Source: Pseudomonas akapageensis
GTDB taxonomy: Bacteria; Pseudomonadota; Gammaproteobacteria; Pseudomonadales; Pseudomonadaceae
Assembly (NCBI RefSeq): GCF_011355085.1
Contig: NZ_VXCP01000037.1
Coordinates: forward strand, 20,040 to 84,039
DNA: 64,000 bases
Reading direction: 5' to 3'
Position 1 is the stretch's first letter, and each line of letters opens with the position of its first letter. A program made the translations under genes and the position numbers. Positions 34,910 to 44,043 of this stretch are shown here, one piece after another. The notes under the pieces were generated by a model. It ran no database searches, was not told the origin of the DNA, and saw nothing but the letters and a program-made list of their open reading frames with translations.

Positions 34910-35503
34910 CTACCCAATGTTAGACAACTTCAGCAGGTGGCGGAGATCGTTGAGCAGATCCTTGCCCTTGACCCTGGCGTCATAGCGCAGCACCAGGTTG
35001 CCGTGGGGATCCACGATCCACAGTTGAGCTTCGCTCCGGCCTTCGCTCAGCGTCGCGTAACGGGAAAGGTCGAGCGCATAGCGCTGCAATTGTGGGTACT
35101 CCTGTTCAAGCTTAGTCTGGTAAGCAGCGTCCAGCGGCTGCGCGGTTGCCAGGGCATGGCTGGCACGGGATGCATCGCGGCCCAGGCCGATCTGGATCTG
35201 CCGGGCCAGGTACACCAGTTGCTGGCAGTCGACCGCACAGTCTTTCGGTACGCTGACCAGCAACTGCCAACGCTGCTCATCGGCCTGCACGCCCAGGTCG
35301 GCACGACTCTGGCCGTTACCGATGAGTTCACCGTGGTAACTGCGACTGTCCGGTACCCAGAACTGCAGCTTGTACATCCCTGTCGCCAGGATCATCGGGC
35401 CGATCACCATCAGCAGGATCAGAATCAGCTGCAAACGGCCCCGCGCCCGCCCGCGCGGGGTCCCGGGTTCAGACCTGCTGGGTGGATTCATGACTGCTCC
35501 CAT
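34910..35503 (-). CDS. Cytochrome oxidase operon membrane-anchored protein (PA0111-like)
   Basis: About 197 residues with a single N-terminal membrane segment (about 26-46) and a periplasmic domain resembling a degenerate thioredoxin/SCO-like fold (WQLLVSVPKDCAVDCQQLVYLARQIQIGLG; DPHGNLVLRYDA). The CAVDC Cys pair has CxxxC spacing, as in SCO copper sites, so an accessory role in copper or redox delivery is possible but inferred. ATG 35503 has AAGGAGA seven bases upstream; ATG 35491 is an alternative. It overlaps the SURF1 gene by 35 bp. Confidence 0.8.
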   Translation of the reverse strand: MGAVMNPPSRSEPGTPRGRARGRLQLILILLMVIGPMILATGMYKLQFWVPDSRSYHGELIGNGQSRADLGVQADEQRWQLLVSVPKDCAVDCQQLVYLARQIQIGLGRDASRASHALATAQPLDAAYQTKLEQEYPQLQRYALDLSRYATLSEGRSEAQLWIVDPHGNLVLRYDARVKGKDLLNDLRHLLKLSNIG

Positions 35504-36212
35504 GGTGTTTCTCCTTCTTATTGTTATTCCATCCGAAGTAGAGGTAGAGGCCACACAGGGCCAATGCCAGGGCAAACCATTGCACCGCATAGCCCATGTG
35601 TTTTTCCGGTCCCATGGCAATCACTGGCCAATCCAGCCGATAGGCTGCGGACCCTGCTGCCATGCGCAGTTCATGAGGGAAACCTTCACGCCCAAGCTGT
35701 GCCCATAGCGCGCCAGCGTCGATCACCGTCAACAGCTTTGGCCATTGCGTATCGGACGGGTCGGCATGCAATTGGAAGGTCGCTCCAGGGGCAATGTAGA
35801 CCCAGGCCTCCAGGCTTTGCGGGCGAATGGGCGTGGTGAACTGCGGCGGCATACGGCGATCCGGCCAGGGCAACCAGCCGCGATTGACCCAGAGCCAGAG
35901 CCCACTGGACTGATCATGAAATGGCTGGAGCAGCTCGACGCCGACCTGGCCGTCGCGCGTGCGGTTATCCAGCAGCACGCTGTGCCCTGCATCGAAGTTG
36001 CCGAACAGATGCACGCGGCGAAAGGCAAGGTCGGTGAACTGCTGCAATTGTGTGCTGCTGATCGGCTCGGCGGCTCGGCGCTCCGTGTAGCTGGTGAGCA
36101 GCTCACGCTTCTGGTCGGCCCGGCCCAACTGCCAGGTACCGAGAGAAATCAGCATCGGCAGCAACAGCAACACCATCACCGTGGGTGCAATACCCGGCCG
36201 GAAAGGCTTCAT
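35469..36212 (-). CDS. SURF1 family cytochrome c oxidase assembly protein
   Basis: Assembly factor thought to help heme A insertion into subunit I. The 247 residues have the expected layout of a first transmembrane segment (about 8-24, PTVMVLLLLPMLISLGTWQL), a large periplasmic domain with WVNRGWLPW, and a second transmembrane segment (about 215-232, HMGYAVQWFALALALCGLY). The C-terminus is Lys/His-rich. Third from the 3' half of the operon. Confidence 0.93.
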   Translation of the reverse strand: MKPFRPGIAPTVMVLLLLPMLISLGTWQLGRADQKRELLTSYTERRAAEPISSTQLQQFTDLAFRRVHLFGNFDAGHSVLLDNRTRDGQVGVELLQPFHDQSSGLWLWVNRGWLPWPDRRMPPQFTTPIRPQSLEAWVYIAPGATFQLHADPSDTQWPKLLTVIDAGALWAQLGREGFPHELRMAAGSAAYRLDWPVIAMGPEKHMGYAVQWFALALALCGLYLYFGWNNNKKEKHHGSSHESTQQV

Positions 36213-36272
36213 GGCTTCACCGCAATGTCAGTCGCTATACTGAAAGTCATCGCATGCCCCCGGAGTCTCACC

Positions 36273-36476
36273 ATGCTCAAAGCGGCAATCGTCCTGATGT
36301 TGCTGGCTACTGTTGTCAGCCTGTTCAGCGGGCTGTTCTTTCTGGTCAAGGACGAAGGTAAATCGAACCGCCTGGTCAATGCCCTCACCGTCCGTGTCAC
36401 CCTTGCCGCCATCACCCTGGGGCTGGTCACCTGGGGCCTGTACAGCGGCCAACTGGTTTCCCATGCCCCGTGGTAA
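36273..36476 (+). CDS. Twin transmembrane protein, DUF2909 family
   Basis: A 67-residue protein with two transmembrane segments (about 2-25 and 40-60) joined by a charged loop KDEGKSNR. The DUF2909 family is found next to cytochrome oxidase genes in proteobacteria. It lies on the plus strand between SURF1 and subunit III, which are both on the minus strand, so it cannot be part of their mRNA. ATG 36273 follows GGAG. Function unknown; a link to oxidase assembly is inferred from position. Confidence 0.82.
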   Translation: MLKAAIVLMLLATVVSLFSGLFFLVKDEGKSNRLVNALTVRVTLAAITLGLVTWGLYSGQLVSHAPW

Positions 36477-36482
36477 GCCCGC

Positions 36483-37370
36483 TCAAAGTATGTAGACGAA
36501 AATAAACAACCCTACCCACACCACATCGACGAAGTGCCAATACCAGCTGGCAGCCTCGAAGCCGAAGTGCTCATCGTTATCGAAGTGCCCACTGAAGACC
36601 CGGGCCAGCATGACAATCAGAATCAGGGTACCGATGGTGACGTGGGCGCCGTGAAACCCGGTGAGCATGAAGAACGTCGCGCCATACACGCCTGAACCCA
36701 TCGTCAGCCCCAGCTCCGTGTAGGCCTCGACATACTCATGCGCCTGCAACGTCAGAAACGCGATGCCCAGTGCAATGGTCAGGGCCAGCCAAAACTTGAG
36801 CGCGCCCCGATGGCCTTTCCTCAAGGCATGGTGGGCGATGGTCACCGTGACGCTGGAGCTGACCAGCAAGATGGTGTTGATCAACGGCAGGTGCCAGGGG
36901 TCGATCACCTCCTTGGGCGGAGGAAAGAGTTGTGGGTCCGGGGTGTTCAGCAATGGCCAGGCAAACTCGAAGTTCGGCCAGAGCATGTGCGCCACGCCTT
37001 TGGCCCCATCGCCGGAAAGCCATGGGCCGGACAGGTTGCGAACGTAGAAGAGGGCACCGAAAAAGGCGATGAAGAACATCACTTCGGAAAAGATGAACCA
37101 GGACATACCCCAACGAAAGGACTTGTTCAGTTGGTGGCTATAAAGGCCCGCGCGACTTTCCCTGATGACTGCGCCGAACCAGCCGAACATCATGTAGGCC
37201 ACCAACAGTCCGCCGACGAAAAAAATCAGCGGGCCATGGGACTCCGGTCGACCCGCCTTCAGATCATTGAACCAGGTGCCCAGGCCGACCATCGTGATCA
37301 GCAGTGCGAAGGTGCCAATGATCGGCCACTTGCTTTGCGCCGGTACGTAATAGTGCTCGTGAGTTGCCAT
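36483..37370 (-). CDS. coIII: Cytochrome c oxidase subunit III
   Basis: Integral membrane subunit of the aa3 oxidase. The 295 residues have seven hydrophobic segments with the conserved WGMSWFIFSEVMFFIAFFGALFY and the C-terminal FHGAHVTIGTLIL and WYWHFVDVVWVGLFIFVY motifs. The gene starts immediately after the ctaG stop with no gap. Confidence 0.96.
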   Translation of the reverse strand: MATHEHYYVPAQSKWPIIGTFALLITMVGLGTWFNDLKAGRPESHGPLIFFVGGLLVAYMMFGWFGAVIRESRAGLYSHQLNKSFRWGMSWFIFSEVMFFIAFFGALFYVRNLSGPWLSGDGAKGVAHMLWPNFEFAWPLLNTPDPQLFPPPKEVIDPWHLPLINTILLVSSSVTVTIAHHALRKGHRGALKFWLALTIALGIAFLTLQAHEYVEAYTELGLTMGSGVYGATFFMLTGFHGAHVTIGTLILIVMLARVFSGHFDNDEHFGFEAASWYWHFVDVVWVGLFIFVYIL

Positions 37371-37940
37371 TTATTGTTCTCCTTTTGGCACTTGCCCATT
37401 GATCGAGGCCACGGGCGGTTGCCGAGCGGTGATATCGAACAGCGTGTACGCAAGCGTCAGGTGCTTCACATCCGCGGGCAGGTCACGATCGACGATAAAA
37501 CGCACCGGCATCTCGATCCGCTCGCCGGGCTGCAGCACCTGCTGGCTGAAGCAAAAACATTCGGTCTTGTGGAAATACGCCGCCGCCTCGGCAGGCGAAA
37601 TGCTCGGGATCGCCTGGGCCGTCATCGGGTGATCGCTCGGGTTGTGGGCCACGAAGATCATCTCGTTGACGGCGCCCGGGTGAACGTCAATCTCATCGGC
37701 CTTGGAATAGAAGTCCCAGACCATGTCGATGTTATTGGTCGACAGGAACTGCACGCGCACCTTGCGGGTCGGGTCCGTGACCTGACTGCCCTCATATTGG
37801 CCACCGGTCTTGCCATTGATACCGAAGGCCTTGCACATGACGTCATAAAGCGGCACCAGGGCGAAACCAAAGGCAAACATGACCACTGCCAGCATCAGCA
37901 GGCGCTTGACCAGACGTTTGATCGAAATGGTTTCGCTCAT
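37371..37940 (-). CDS. ctaG: Cytochrome c oxidase assembly protein CtaG (COX11-like)
   Basis: Membrane-anchored copper chaperone that loads CuB of subunit I. The 189 residues have one N-terminal transmembrane segment (about 12-34), then an immunoglobulin-like periplasmic domain with the copper-binding CFCFSQQ motif. Another Cys lies just after the anchor in VMCKAFG. ATG 37940 (MSETISIKRL) is preferred over a GTG eight codons earlier. Confidence 0.95.
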   Translation of the reverse strand: MSETISIKRLVKRLLMLAVVMFAFGFALVPLYDVMCKAFGINGKTGGQYEGSQVTDPTRKVRVQFLSTNNIDMVWDFYSKADEIDVHPGAVNEMIFVAHNPSDHPMTAQAIPSISPAEAAAYFHKTECFCFSQQVLQPGERIEMPVRFIVDRDLPADVKHLTLAYTLFDITARQPPVASINGQVPKGEQ

Positions 37941-37970
37941 CGGCTCAGCCCTCGAACATCGCACTGCGGT

Positions 37971-39557
37971 TCATTTCACCTCCGGCGGAGTAACGAAGGT
38001 GTGGTACGGCGCAGGTGAGGGCACGGTCCACTCCAGCCCTTCGGCGCCATCCCAGGGCTTGGCGGGGGCAGGCTCGCCACCACGGATGCACTTGATGACG
38101 ATGAACAGGAAGAAGATTTGCGTTGCGCCGAAGATGAATGCGCCGATCGACGACACCATGTTGAAGTCAGCGAATTGCAGGTTGTAGTCCGGCACCCGCC
38201 GTGGCATCCCGGCCAGCCCGACGAAGTGCATCGGGAAAAACGCCATGTTCATGCCGATGAACGAGAGCCAGAAGTGCAGCTTGCCCAGGGTTTCGTCATA
38301 CATATGCCCGGTCCATTTCGGCAGCCAGTAATAGGCTGAGGCGAAGATCCCGAAAATCGCCCCCGGCACCAGCACATAGTGGAAATGCGCCACCACGAAA
38401 TAGGTGTCGTGGTACTGGAAATCCGCCGGTGCAATGGCCAGCATCAGCCCGGAAAAACCGCCGATGGTGAACAGAATCACGAAAGCCACAGCAAACAGCA
38501 TGGGCGTCTCGAAGGTCAGCGAGCCTTCCCACATGGTGCTGACCCAGTTGAACACCTTCACCCCGGTGGGCACTGCAATCAGCATGGTCGCGTACATGAA
38601 AAACAGCTCGCCAACCACTGGAATGCCGACCACAAACATGTGGTGCGCCCAGACGATGAACGAGAGGAAGGCGATACTGGCCGTGGCGTAGACCATCGAG
38701 GTATAGCCGAACAGCGGCTTGCGCGAAAACGCCGGGATAATCGAACTGACCGCGCCGAACGCCGGCAGGATCATGATGTACACCTCGGGGTGCCCGAAGA
38801 ACCAGAACACATGCTGGAACAACACCGGGTCACCGCCACCGGCGGCACTGAAGAAGCTGGTGCCGAAGTGGATGTCCATCAGCATCATGGTCACGCAACC
38901 GGCCAGCACCGGCATCACCGCGATCAGCAGGAAAGCGGTGATCAGCCAGGTCCAGACGAACAGCGGCATCTTCATCAGGGTCATGCCAGGGGCACGCAGG
39001 TTGAGGATGGTGGCGATCACGTTGATCGCGCCCATGATCGAACTGATACCCATCATGTGGATGGCAAAGATGAAGAAGGTCACGCTCTCGGGTGCATAGG
39101 TGGTCGATAGCGGCGCATAGAAGGTCCAGCCGAAGTTCGGCCCGCCGCCTGCGGTGAACAAGGTCGATACCAGCATCGCGAATGCCGCGGGCAACAGCCA
39201 GAAACTGAAGTTGTTCAAACGTGGCAGGGCCATGTCCGGCGCGCCGATCATCAGCGGGATCATCCAGTTGGCCAGGCCGACGAATGCCGGCATGACCGCA
39301 CCGAACACCATGATCAGGCCGTGCATGGTGGTCATCTGGTTGAAGAACGCAGGCTCGACGATCTGCAATCCGGGCTGGAACAGCTCGGCGCGGATCACCA
39401 TGGCGAACGAGCCGCCCAGCAGGAACATCGTGAAGCTGAACCACAGGTACATCGTGCCGATGTCTTTATGGTTTGTGGTCAGCACCCAACGCATCAGGCC
39501 CTTGGCTGGGCCATGGTCATGCTCGTGGCCGGCATGGTCATCGATGACTGCACTCAT
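37971..39557 (-). CDS. coxA: Cytochrome c oxidase subunit I
   Basis: Catalytic heme a/a3-CuB subunit of the aa3 oxidase (ctaD). The 528 residues have twelve transmembrane segments. Heme and copper ligands are visible in MTTMHGLIM, the WFFGHPEVYIMILPAFG motif with the Tyr cross-linked to the CuB His, AHHMFVVG, and the His pair in YFVVAHFHYVLVPG. The N-terminus has a His/Asp-rich piece (DDHAGHEHDH). ATG 39557 has GGAG seven bases upstream; a further in-frame ATG at 39623 lacks this. Confidence 0.97.
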   Translation of the reverse strand: MSAVIDDHAGHEHDHGPAKGLMRWVLTTNHKDIGTMYLWFSFTMFLLGGSFAMVIRAELFQPGLQIVEPAFFNQMTTMHGLIMVFGAVMPAFVGLANWMIPLMIGAPDMALPRLNNFSFWLLPAAFAMLVSTLFTAGGGPNFGWTFYAPLSTTYAPESVTFFIFAIHMMGISSIMGAINVIATILNLRAPGMTLMKMPLFVWTWLITAFLLIAVMPVLAGCVTMMLMDIHFGTSFFSAAGGGDPVLFQHVFWFFGHPEVYIMILPAFGAVSSIIPAFSRKPLFGYTSMVYATASIAFLSFIVWAHHMFVVGIPVVGELFFMYATMLIAVPTGVKVFNWVSTMWEGSLTFETPMLFAVAFVILFTIGGFSGLMLAIAPADFQYHDTYFVVAHFHYVLVPGAIFGIFASAYYWLPKWTGHMYDETLGKLHFWLSFIGMNMAFFPMHFVGLAGMPRRVPDYNLQFADFNMVSSIGAFIFGATQIFFLFIVIKCIRGGEPAPAKPWDGAEGLEWTVPSPAPYHTFVTPPEVK

Positions 39558-39619
39558 GTACTGACTCCTGCCAACCGCTGGGCTTGGGGGCTCATTGTGA
39601 GAGGGTGTGATGGGCCGGT

Positions 39620-40747
39620 TCATTTGCTTTCTCCCTGCTTCAGCGCCAGCACGTCTTTAGGCGTGACCATGTCGCCCTTGTTGTTGCCCCAGGCGTTGCG
39701 TTCATAGGTCACGACAGCCGCGATATCGACTTCCGAAAGCTGCTTGCCGAACGCTGCCATGGCGGTTCCGGGCTTGCCGAAGTAGACGCGGTGCAGGTGA
39801 TCCTCCTTGGGCCCCGTTGCGATAGGCGAACCCTTGAGGGCCGGGAACATCGGCGGCAAGCCCTGGCCTTCAGCCTGGTGACAGGCTACGCAGGTGGTGT
39901 GATAGACCTTGTCACCGCGCTCGACCAGTTCCTGGAGCGTCCATTCCTTGCTGGTCAACTCCTTGAGCTTGGCGCTCTCGGCCTTGCGCTCGGCCAGCCA
40001 GGTTTCGAAGTCCGCCTTGGACTTGACCTCGGCCACGATGGGCATGAAGCCGTGGTCCTTGCCGCACAACTCCGCGCACTGGCCACGGTAGAGACCGGGT
40101 TTTTCGATGCGGGTCCAGGCTTCGTTGATGAACCCCGGAATGGCGTCACGCTTGACTGCGAACGCCGGCACCCACCAGGAGTGAATGACGTCGGCTGACG
40201 TCACCAGGAAGCGAACCTTGGCGCCCACAGGCAACACCAGTGGCTGGTCCACTTCGAGCAGGTAATGCTCGCCTTTCGGGGCCTGGTTGTGGATTTGCTC
40301 GGTGGGCGTGGCCAGGTTGCTGAAGAACTCGACGTCCTGGCCCAGGTACTTGTAATGCCACTTCCATTGATAGCCGGTGACCTGGATGTCCAGGTCCGAC
40401 TCGCTGGCATCGTAGATATTGATCAGCGTTTTGGTCGCCGGAATGGCCATCGCGATCAGGATCAGTAACGGCACGACGGTCCAGAGCGTCTCCACCGTGG
40501 TGCTTTCGTGAAAGCGGGCGGCCTCCTGTCCAGTGGAGCGGCGGTGCAGAATCATTGACCAGAACATGGCACCGAAGACCACGATACCGATAACCACACA
40601 GATCACGAAAATGATCATGTGCAGATCGAATACCGCGTTGCTGACTTCAGTCGCCCCTGGCGCCATATTCATGGTCCAGGCGGCCTGCGCCTGACCGAAT
40701 ATTGACCACAACAGGAGGCCCATCCAGACATGTGGATGTCGCATCAT
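39620..40747 (-). CDS. coxB: Cytochrome c oxidase subunit II with fused cytochrome c domain
   Basis: CuA subunit (ctaC) of a caa3-like oxidase that accepts electrons from cytochrome c. The 375 residues have a signal peptide, two transmembrane segments (about 40-62 and 85-105), a cupredoxin domain with the CuA site (GQCAELCGKDHGFMPI) and a C-terminal cytochrome c domain with heme site CVACH (about 287). The heme-bearing tail is characteristic of the Pseudomonas aa3 enzyme. First gene of the minus-strand oxidase operon. Confidence 0.97.
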   Translation of the reverse strand: MMRHPHVWMGLLLWSIFGQAQAAWTMNMAPGATEVSNAVFDLHMIIFVICVVIGIVVFGAMFWSMILHRRSTGQEAARFHESTTVETLWTVVPLLILIAMAIPATKTLINIYDASESDLDIQVTGYQWKWHYKYLGQDVEFFSNLATPTEQIHNQAPKGEHYLLEVDQPLVLPVGAKVRFLVTSADVIHSWWVPAFAVKRDAIPGFINEAWTRIEKPGLYRGQCAELCGKDHGFMPIVAEVKSKADFETWLAERKAESAKLKELTSKEWTLQELVERGDKVYHTTCVACHQAEGQGLPPMFPALKGSPIATGPKEDHLHRVYFGKPGTAMAAFGKQLSEVDIAAVVTYERNAWGNNKGDMVTPKDVLALKQGESK

Positions 40748-41116
40748 TGCGGGTTCCCCTTATAGTTCTTTTTATCCCGCCGGCTTTCACCTGCGGCTAA
40801 GGGAGCGGCTGTCAAGACTGCAAACTTCAACTGCCGAGCCCCTGCTGCGGGTGCAGTCAGGCGTCATCAGCTAGCTCTCAACAACCCGAGTATAGACAGC
40901 GACTCGGACCACGCAACGCGACACAGGAAAACTAATGGCCAGGCTCAAGCCACGCGCTTGAGCCCCCGGTTCACATGGGCTGGATGCCAATGATGGCATT
41001 TAGATATAACCCGTCCATCTAACCATTAACGAATTATGACAAAAGAATCTTAGCAATCTTCCAAAGCAAGCTACCTTATGTCTTCCGTTCGTTATTGCCC
41101 TACCTCTGGAGACTTC
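40748..41116. promoter_or_regulatory. Upstream region of the cox operon with two inverted repeats
   Basis: No gene is seen in these 369 bp between divergent units, so both promoters should be here. Two perfect inverted repeats stand out: GGCTCAAGC-N5-GCTTGAGCC (40942-40964) and ATGCCA-N4-TGGCAT (40984-40999). Neither has a proper T-run, so they look more like protein-binding sites or 5'-leader hairpins than terminators. In P. aeruginosa the aa3 operon is induced under starvation by RpoS and RoxSR; I did not recognise those sites with confidence. Confidence 0.45.
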
Positions 41117-41755
41117 ATGAACACCGCCGCATTGCGCGAGCAGATCCAACAAGCCCATCAACATGAGGCCAAAACCGGCCAACTGACAAAACAGCTTGAG
41201 CAACAATTGCCCCACCTGCACCCTGCCATCCAGCTACCCGAAGGCGACGCCCAGGGTGTGCTGACGCGTTTCGTGGCTGCCTATATCGATCAGGTACCCG
41301 ATCTTCTGGACGCAGCCAATGAAGTTGCGCGCGAGGCGGGTATCGAATCGCAGATCAAACCGGTACTGAAAATCGCCGAAGAGTATTTCATCGCTCCACC
41401 GAAGATCATGGACGGACATGTCGGACTGGACTGCCTGCTCGATGAAGCCTACCTGGCCCATCGACTGGTCGAAGAAGTGAATGACCTCTACATCAAGCAT
41501 TTCCAGCAACCCCTGATCCCGCTGGACACCACCGTGGCCAACCTCATCGCCCACCAGCTGATCGGCGAAGAATTCGCCAACCAACTGGATGAAGTGGTGC
41601 ACCACTCGGTGGACAACATGCTCAATGACGAGAGCTTTGCCCTGGAATCGGTCGAAGCCTACCGTGAGACACTCAGCAGTCCTGACACGGGCGCCGCCTG
41701 GAAGCGCTGGCCCTGCCTGTCCCGCCAATTGGGTGTAGAGCTGGAGCTCAAGTAA
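41117..41755 (+). CDS. Conserved hypothetical protein, all-helical
   Basis: A 212-residue soluble protein, mostly helical, with no signal peptide or transmembrane segment. Recognisable only as the conserved Pseudomonas protein that lies beside the oxidase operon and carbonic anhydrase (PA0104-like by position). Conserved-looking stretches are FVAAYIDQVPDLLDAANEVAREAG and LDCLLDEAYLAHRLVEEVNDLY. ATG 41117 has GGAG before it, which makes the open frame from 41078 too long. No function is proposed. Confidence 0.8.
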   Translation: MNTAALREQIQQAHQHEAKTGQLTKQLEQQLPHLHPAIQLPEGDAQGVLTRFVAAYIDQVPDLLDAANEVAREAGIESQIKPVLKIAEEYFIAPPKIMDGHVGLDCLLDEAYLAHRLVEEVNDLYIKHFQQPLIPLDTTVANLIAHQLIGEEFANQLDEVVHHSVDNMLNDESFALESVEAYRETLSSPDTGAAWKRWPCLSRQLGVELELK

Positions 41756-41805
41756 CCCAATTCACTCTCACGCACTCGGCCCGCGAACGGGCCGATGTGT
41801 GCATG

Positions 41806-42525
41806 CTAGAAGCGCCCCTTGGGTGTGGCGCAGGGGATTGGATGGCTGCCATCGAGCGGCAGAAAACAATCCTGCTCGGCATCGTAGGCCCTGATTTCAC
41901 TGCTCTCGATACTGTAGATCCAGCCATGAATGAACAGTTGCCCACTGGCCATGCGCGAAGCCACCGAAGGGTGCGTGCGCAAGTGTTGCAACTGAGCGAT
42001 CACGTTTTCCTCGGTCAGCACCTGCATGCTTTCGTGCTCATTGGCACAGTGGCAGTTTTCCTGCACCACGGTCCTGGCCACCTCGGCATGGCGCAGCCAG
42101 GCTTTTACCGTCGGCATCTTCTCCAGGCTCTCGGGGTTCAGCACCGCCCGCATGGCGCCGCAGTCCGAATGCCCGCAGACAATGATGTGATGCACGCCCA
42201 GGGCCAGGATCGCGTACTCGATGGCTGTGGAAACCCCACCGTTCATTTGCCCGTAGGGTGGCACCACGTTGCCCACGTTACGGGTTACGAACAGATCGCC
42301 CGGGGAACTATGGGTAATCAATTCGGGCACGATGCGCGAATCGGCGCAGGTAATGAACATCGCCCGGGGCCGCTGGGCCGTCGCCAGCTTCTTGAACAGT
42401 TCTTCCTTCTGGGGGAAGACTTCGTGATGAAAATGCAAAAAGCCGTCAACAATGGTTTTTAACGCTTGTTCAGCACTTTCGGCTTCTGGCACCGGTTCTG
42501 TCGCAGAGGGCTTCTTATCGGGCAT
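41806..42525 (-). CDS. Beta-class carbonic anhydrase
   Basis: Zinc enzyme interconverting CO2 and bicarbonate, cytoplasmic. The 239 residues show the active-site Asp-Arg dyad CADSRIVPE (zinc Cys about 60, Asp 62) and the second zinc pair in HSDCGAM (His and Cys, about 119-122). N-terminal 20 residues are acidic and disordered-looking. Corresponds to psCA1 (PA0102) of P. aeruginosa by neighbourhood. Confidence 0.95.
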   Translation of the reverse strand: MPDKKPSATEPVPEAESAEQALKTIVDGFLHFHHEVFPQKEELFKKLATAQRPRAMFITCADSRIVPELITHSSPGDLFVTRNVGNVVPPYGQMNGGVSTAIEYAILALGVHHIIVCGHSDCGAMRAVLNPESLEKMPTVKAWLRHAEVARTVVQENCHCANEHESMQVLTEENVIAQLQHLRTHPSVASRMASGQLFIHGWIYSIESSEIRAYDAEQDCFLPLDGSHPIPCATPKGRF

Positions 42526-42613
42526 GGTTCATCCTCGTTGCGGCTCTAAAGAATATTCCCATTTTACCGGGTTCATGGTTCATGTATCGCATGTCATTGC
42601 GATGACATCCAGA

Positions 42614-43666
42614 TTACAACAAGGACATCTGCCCCCCAGGCGGACAAAACGCACTGCAATCCAGTTGATAGCCCTCGCGCCGATTCATCCCCAGGCGCTT
42701 GATCGCCACGGCAAAACGTTGAGCCAACAGATCGGCGAATACGCCTTCACCGCGCATGCGTGCACCGAAACGACTGTCATACAACTCGCCACCCCGGCTT
42801 TGCCTGACCAAGCTAAGCACATGCGCGGCACGTTGCGGGTAATGAGCCTGCAACCACTCCTCGAAAAGAGGTGCGACCTCCAGCGGCAAGCGAAGCAGCA
42901 TGTAGGCGGCGCTCAACGCCCCGGCGGCCTTGGCTTCGCTGAGCAGGTTTTCCAGTTCGCTGTCGTTGATCATCGGAATCATGGGCGAACACAACACCCC
43001 GACCGGGATGCCTGCCTCACGCATGACCCGGATCGCCCGCAGCCTGGCCTTGGGTGCAGCGGCGCGCGGTTCCATGATGCGCTTGAGTTCGTCATCGAGG
43101 GTGGTCAGGCTGATCATCACCGCCACCAGCCGTTGTTGCGCCAGCTCTGCGAGCAGGTCGAGGTCGCGCAGGATCAGTGAGCCCTTGGTCACGATAGTCA
43201 CAGGATGGCGGTAGCGCAGCAGCACTTCCAGCAGGCGCCGGGTCAGCTTTTGCTCTCGCTCGATGGGTTGATAGGGGTCGGTATTCGAGCCGAGATTGAT
43301 GGGTGCACAAACATACCCGGGCCTGGACAGTTGCTGTTCCAGCACCGCTGCCGCGTTGGTCTTGGCGATCAGCTTCGTCTCGAAGTCGAGCCCGGGCGAC
43401 ATGTCCCAATAGGCATGACTGGGCCGCGCATAGCAGTAGATGCAGCCGTGCTCACACCCTCGATAGGGATTGATCGAGCGATCGAAGGGCAGGTCCGGCG
43501 AGTTGTTGCGGGTGATGATGGTCCTGGCCGTCTCGACCCGGATCTCGGTGCCTTGGGTCAGCGGCACTTCCTGGTACCAGCCATCGTCCTCGGCCACTGA
43601 GTGGCTCGGGGCGAAGCGGTTATGTGGATTGGTCGCGGTGCCACGGCCGCGGGGAGGCAAGGGCAT
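42614..43666 (-). CDS. PA0069-family radical SAM protein (SplB-like)
   Basis: A 350-residue radical S-adenosylmethionine protein. The iron-sulfur cluster motif is CEHGCIYCYARPSH (about 73-81: CxxxCxxC). SplB-like features follow (LDFETKLIAKTNA; NLGSNTDPYQPIE), and a further Cys lies near the C-terminus in FCPPGG. The family resembles spore photoproduct lyase, but the organism makes no spores, so the substrate is unknown. ATG 43666 gives MPLPPRGRGTATNPHNRF, the usual Pro/Arg/Gly start; the frame is open further upstream. Confidence 0.9.
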   Translation of the reverse strand: MPLPPRGRGTATNPHNRFAPSHSVAEDDGWYQEVPLTQGTEIRVETARTIITRNNSPDLPFDRSINPYRGCEHGCIYCYARPSHAYWDMSPGLDFETKLIAKTNAAAVLEQQLSRPGYVCAPINLGSNTDPYQPIEREQKLTRRLLEVLLRYRHPVTIVTKGSLILRDLDLLAELAQQRLVAVMISLTTLDDELKRIMEPRAAAPKARLRAIRVMREAGIPVGVLCSPMIPMINDSELENLLSEAKAAGALSAAYMLLRLPLEVAPLFEEWLQAHYPQRAAHVLSLVRQSRGGELYDSRFGARMRGEGVFADLLAQRFAVAIKRLGMNRREGYQLDCSAFCPPGGQMSLL

Positions 43667-43758
43667 AATCACGAGAGCACCTCGGATACTGGTTTTATAT
43701 ACAGTATCCGGGTGCCGCATGATTGACCAGCGCCGTTAGGCAGAAAGCCAGGTCGGTA

Positions 43759-44043
43759 TTACTGGTCGTCGGGCTTTTTCAGCTTCGGATTCGGGAAGAA
43801 CTGCACCGTCTGCACCTTGGGGTTGGCCACTTTGGGTGCTATCACGTTGACCCGAGTGCCCAACTCCTTGGGTACCGACAGACCCTGCTCATTGAGGGTG
43901 TCGGCATAGCCACAGGCCACACATTCACGGTGCGGGACGTCGTTCTCGCTCCACATCATCAGCTTGTCCGGTTCGCTGCATGCCGGGCAGACAGCCCCGG
44001 CGATGAAGCGTTTTTTCGTTTTGCTCACGGGCGCATCGCTCAT
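43759..44043 (-). CDS. YheV family putative zinc-ribbon protein
   Basis: Ninety-four residues with two CxxC pairs (CPAC about 19 and CVAC about 41), spaced for a zinc ribbon, and a basic Pro-rich tail. YheV proteins have no proven function. ATG 44043 overlaps the prlC stop in ATGA, so it is translated together with prlC, as in other pseudomonads (PA0068-prlC). Confidence 0.88.
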   Translation of the reverse strand: MSDAPVSKTKKRFIAGAVCPACSEPDKLMMWSENDVPHRECVACGYADTLNEQGLSVPKELGTRVNVIAPKVANPKVQTVQFFPNPKLKKPDDQ

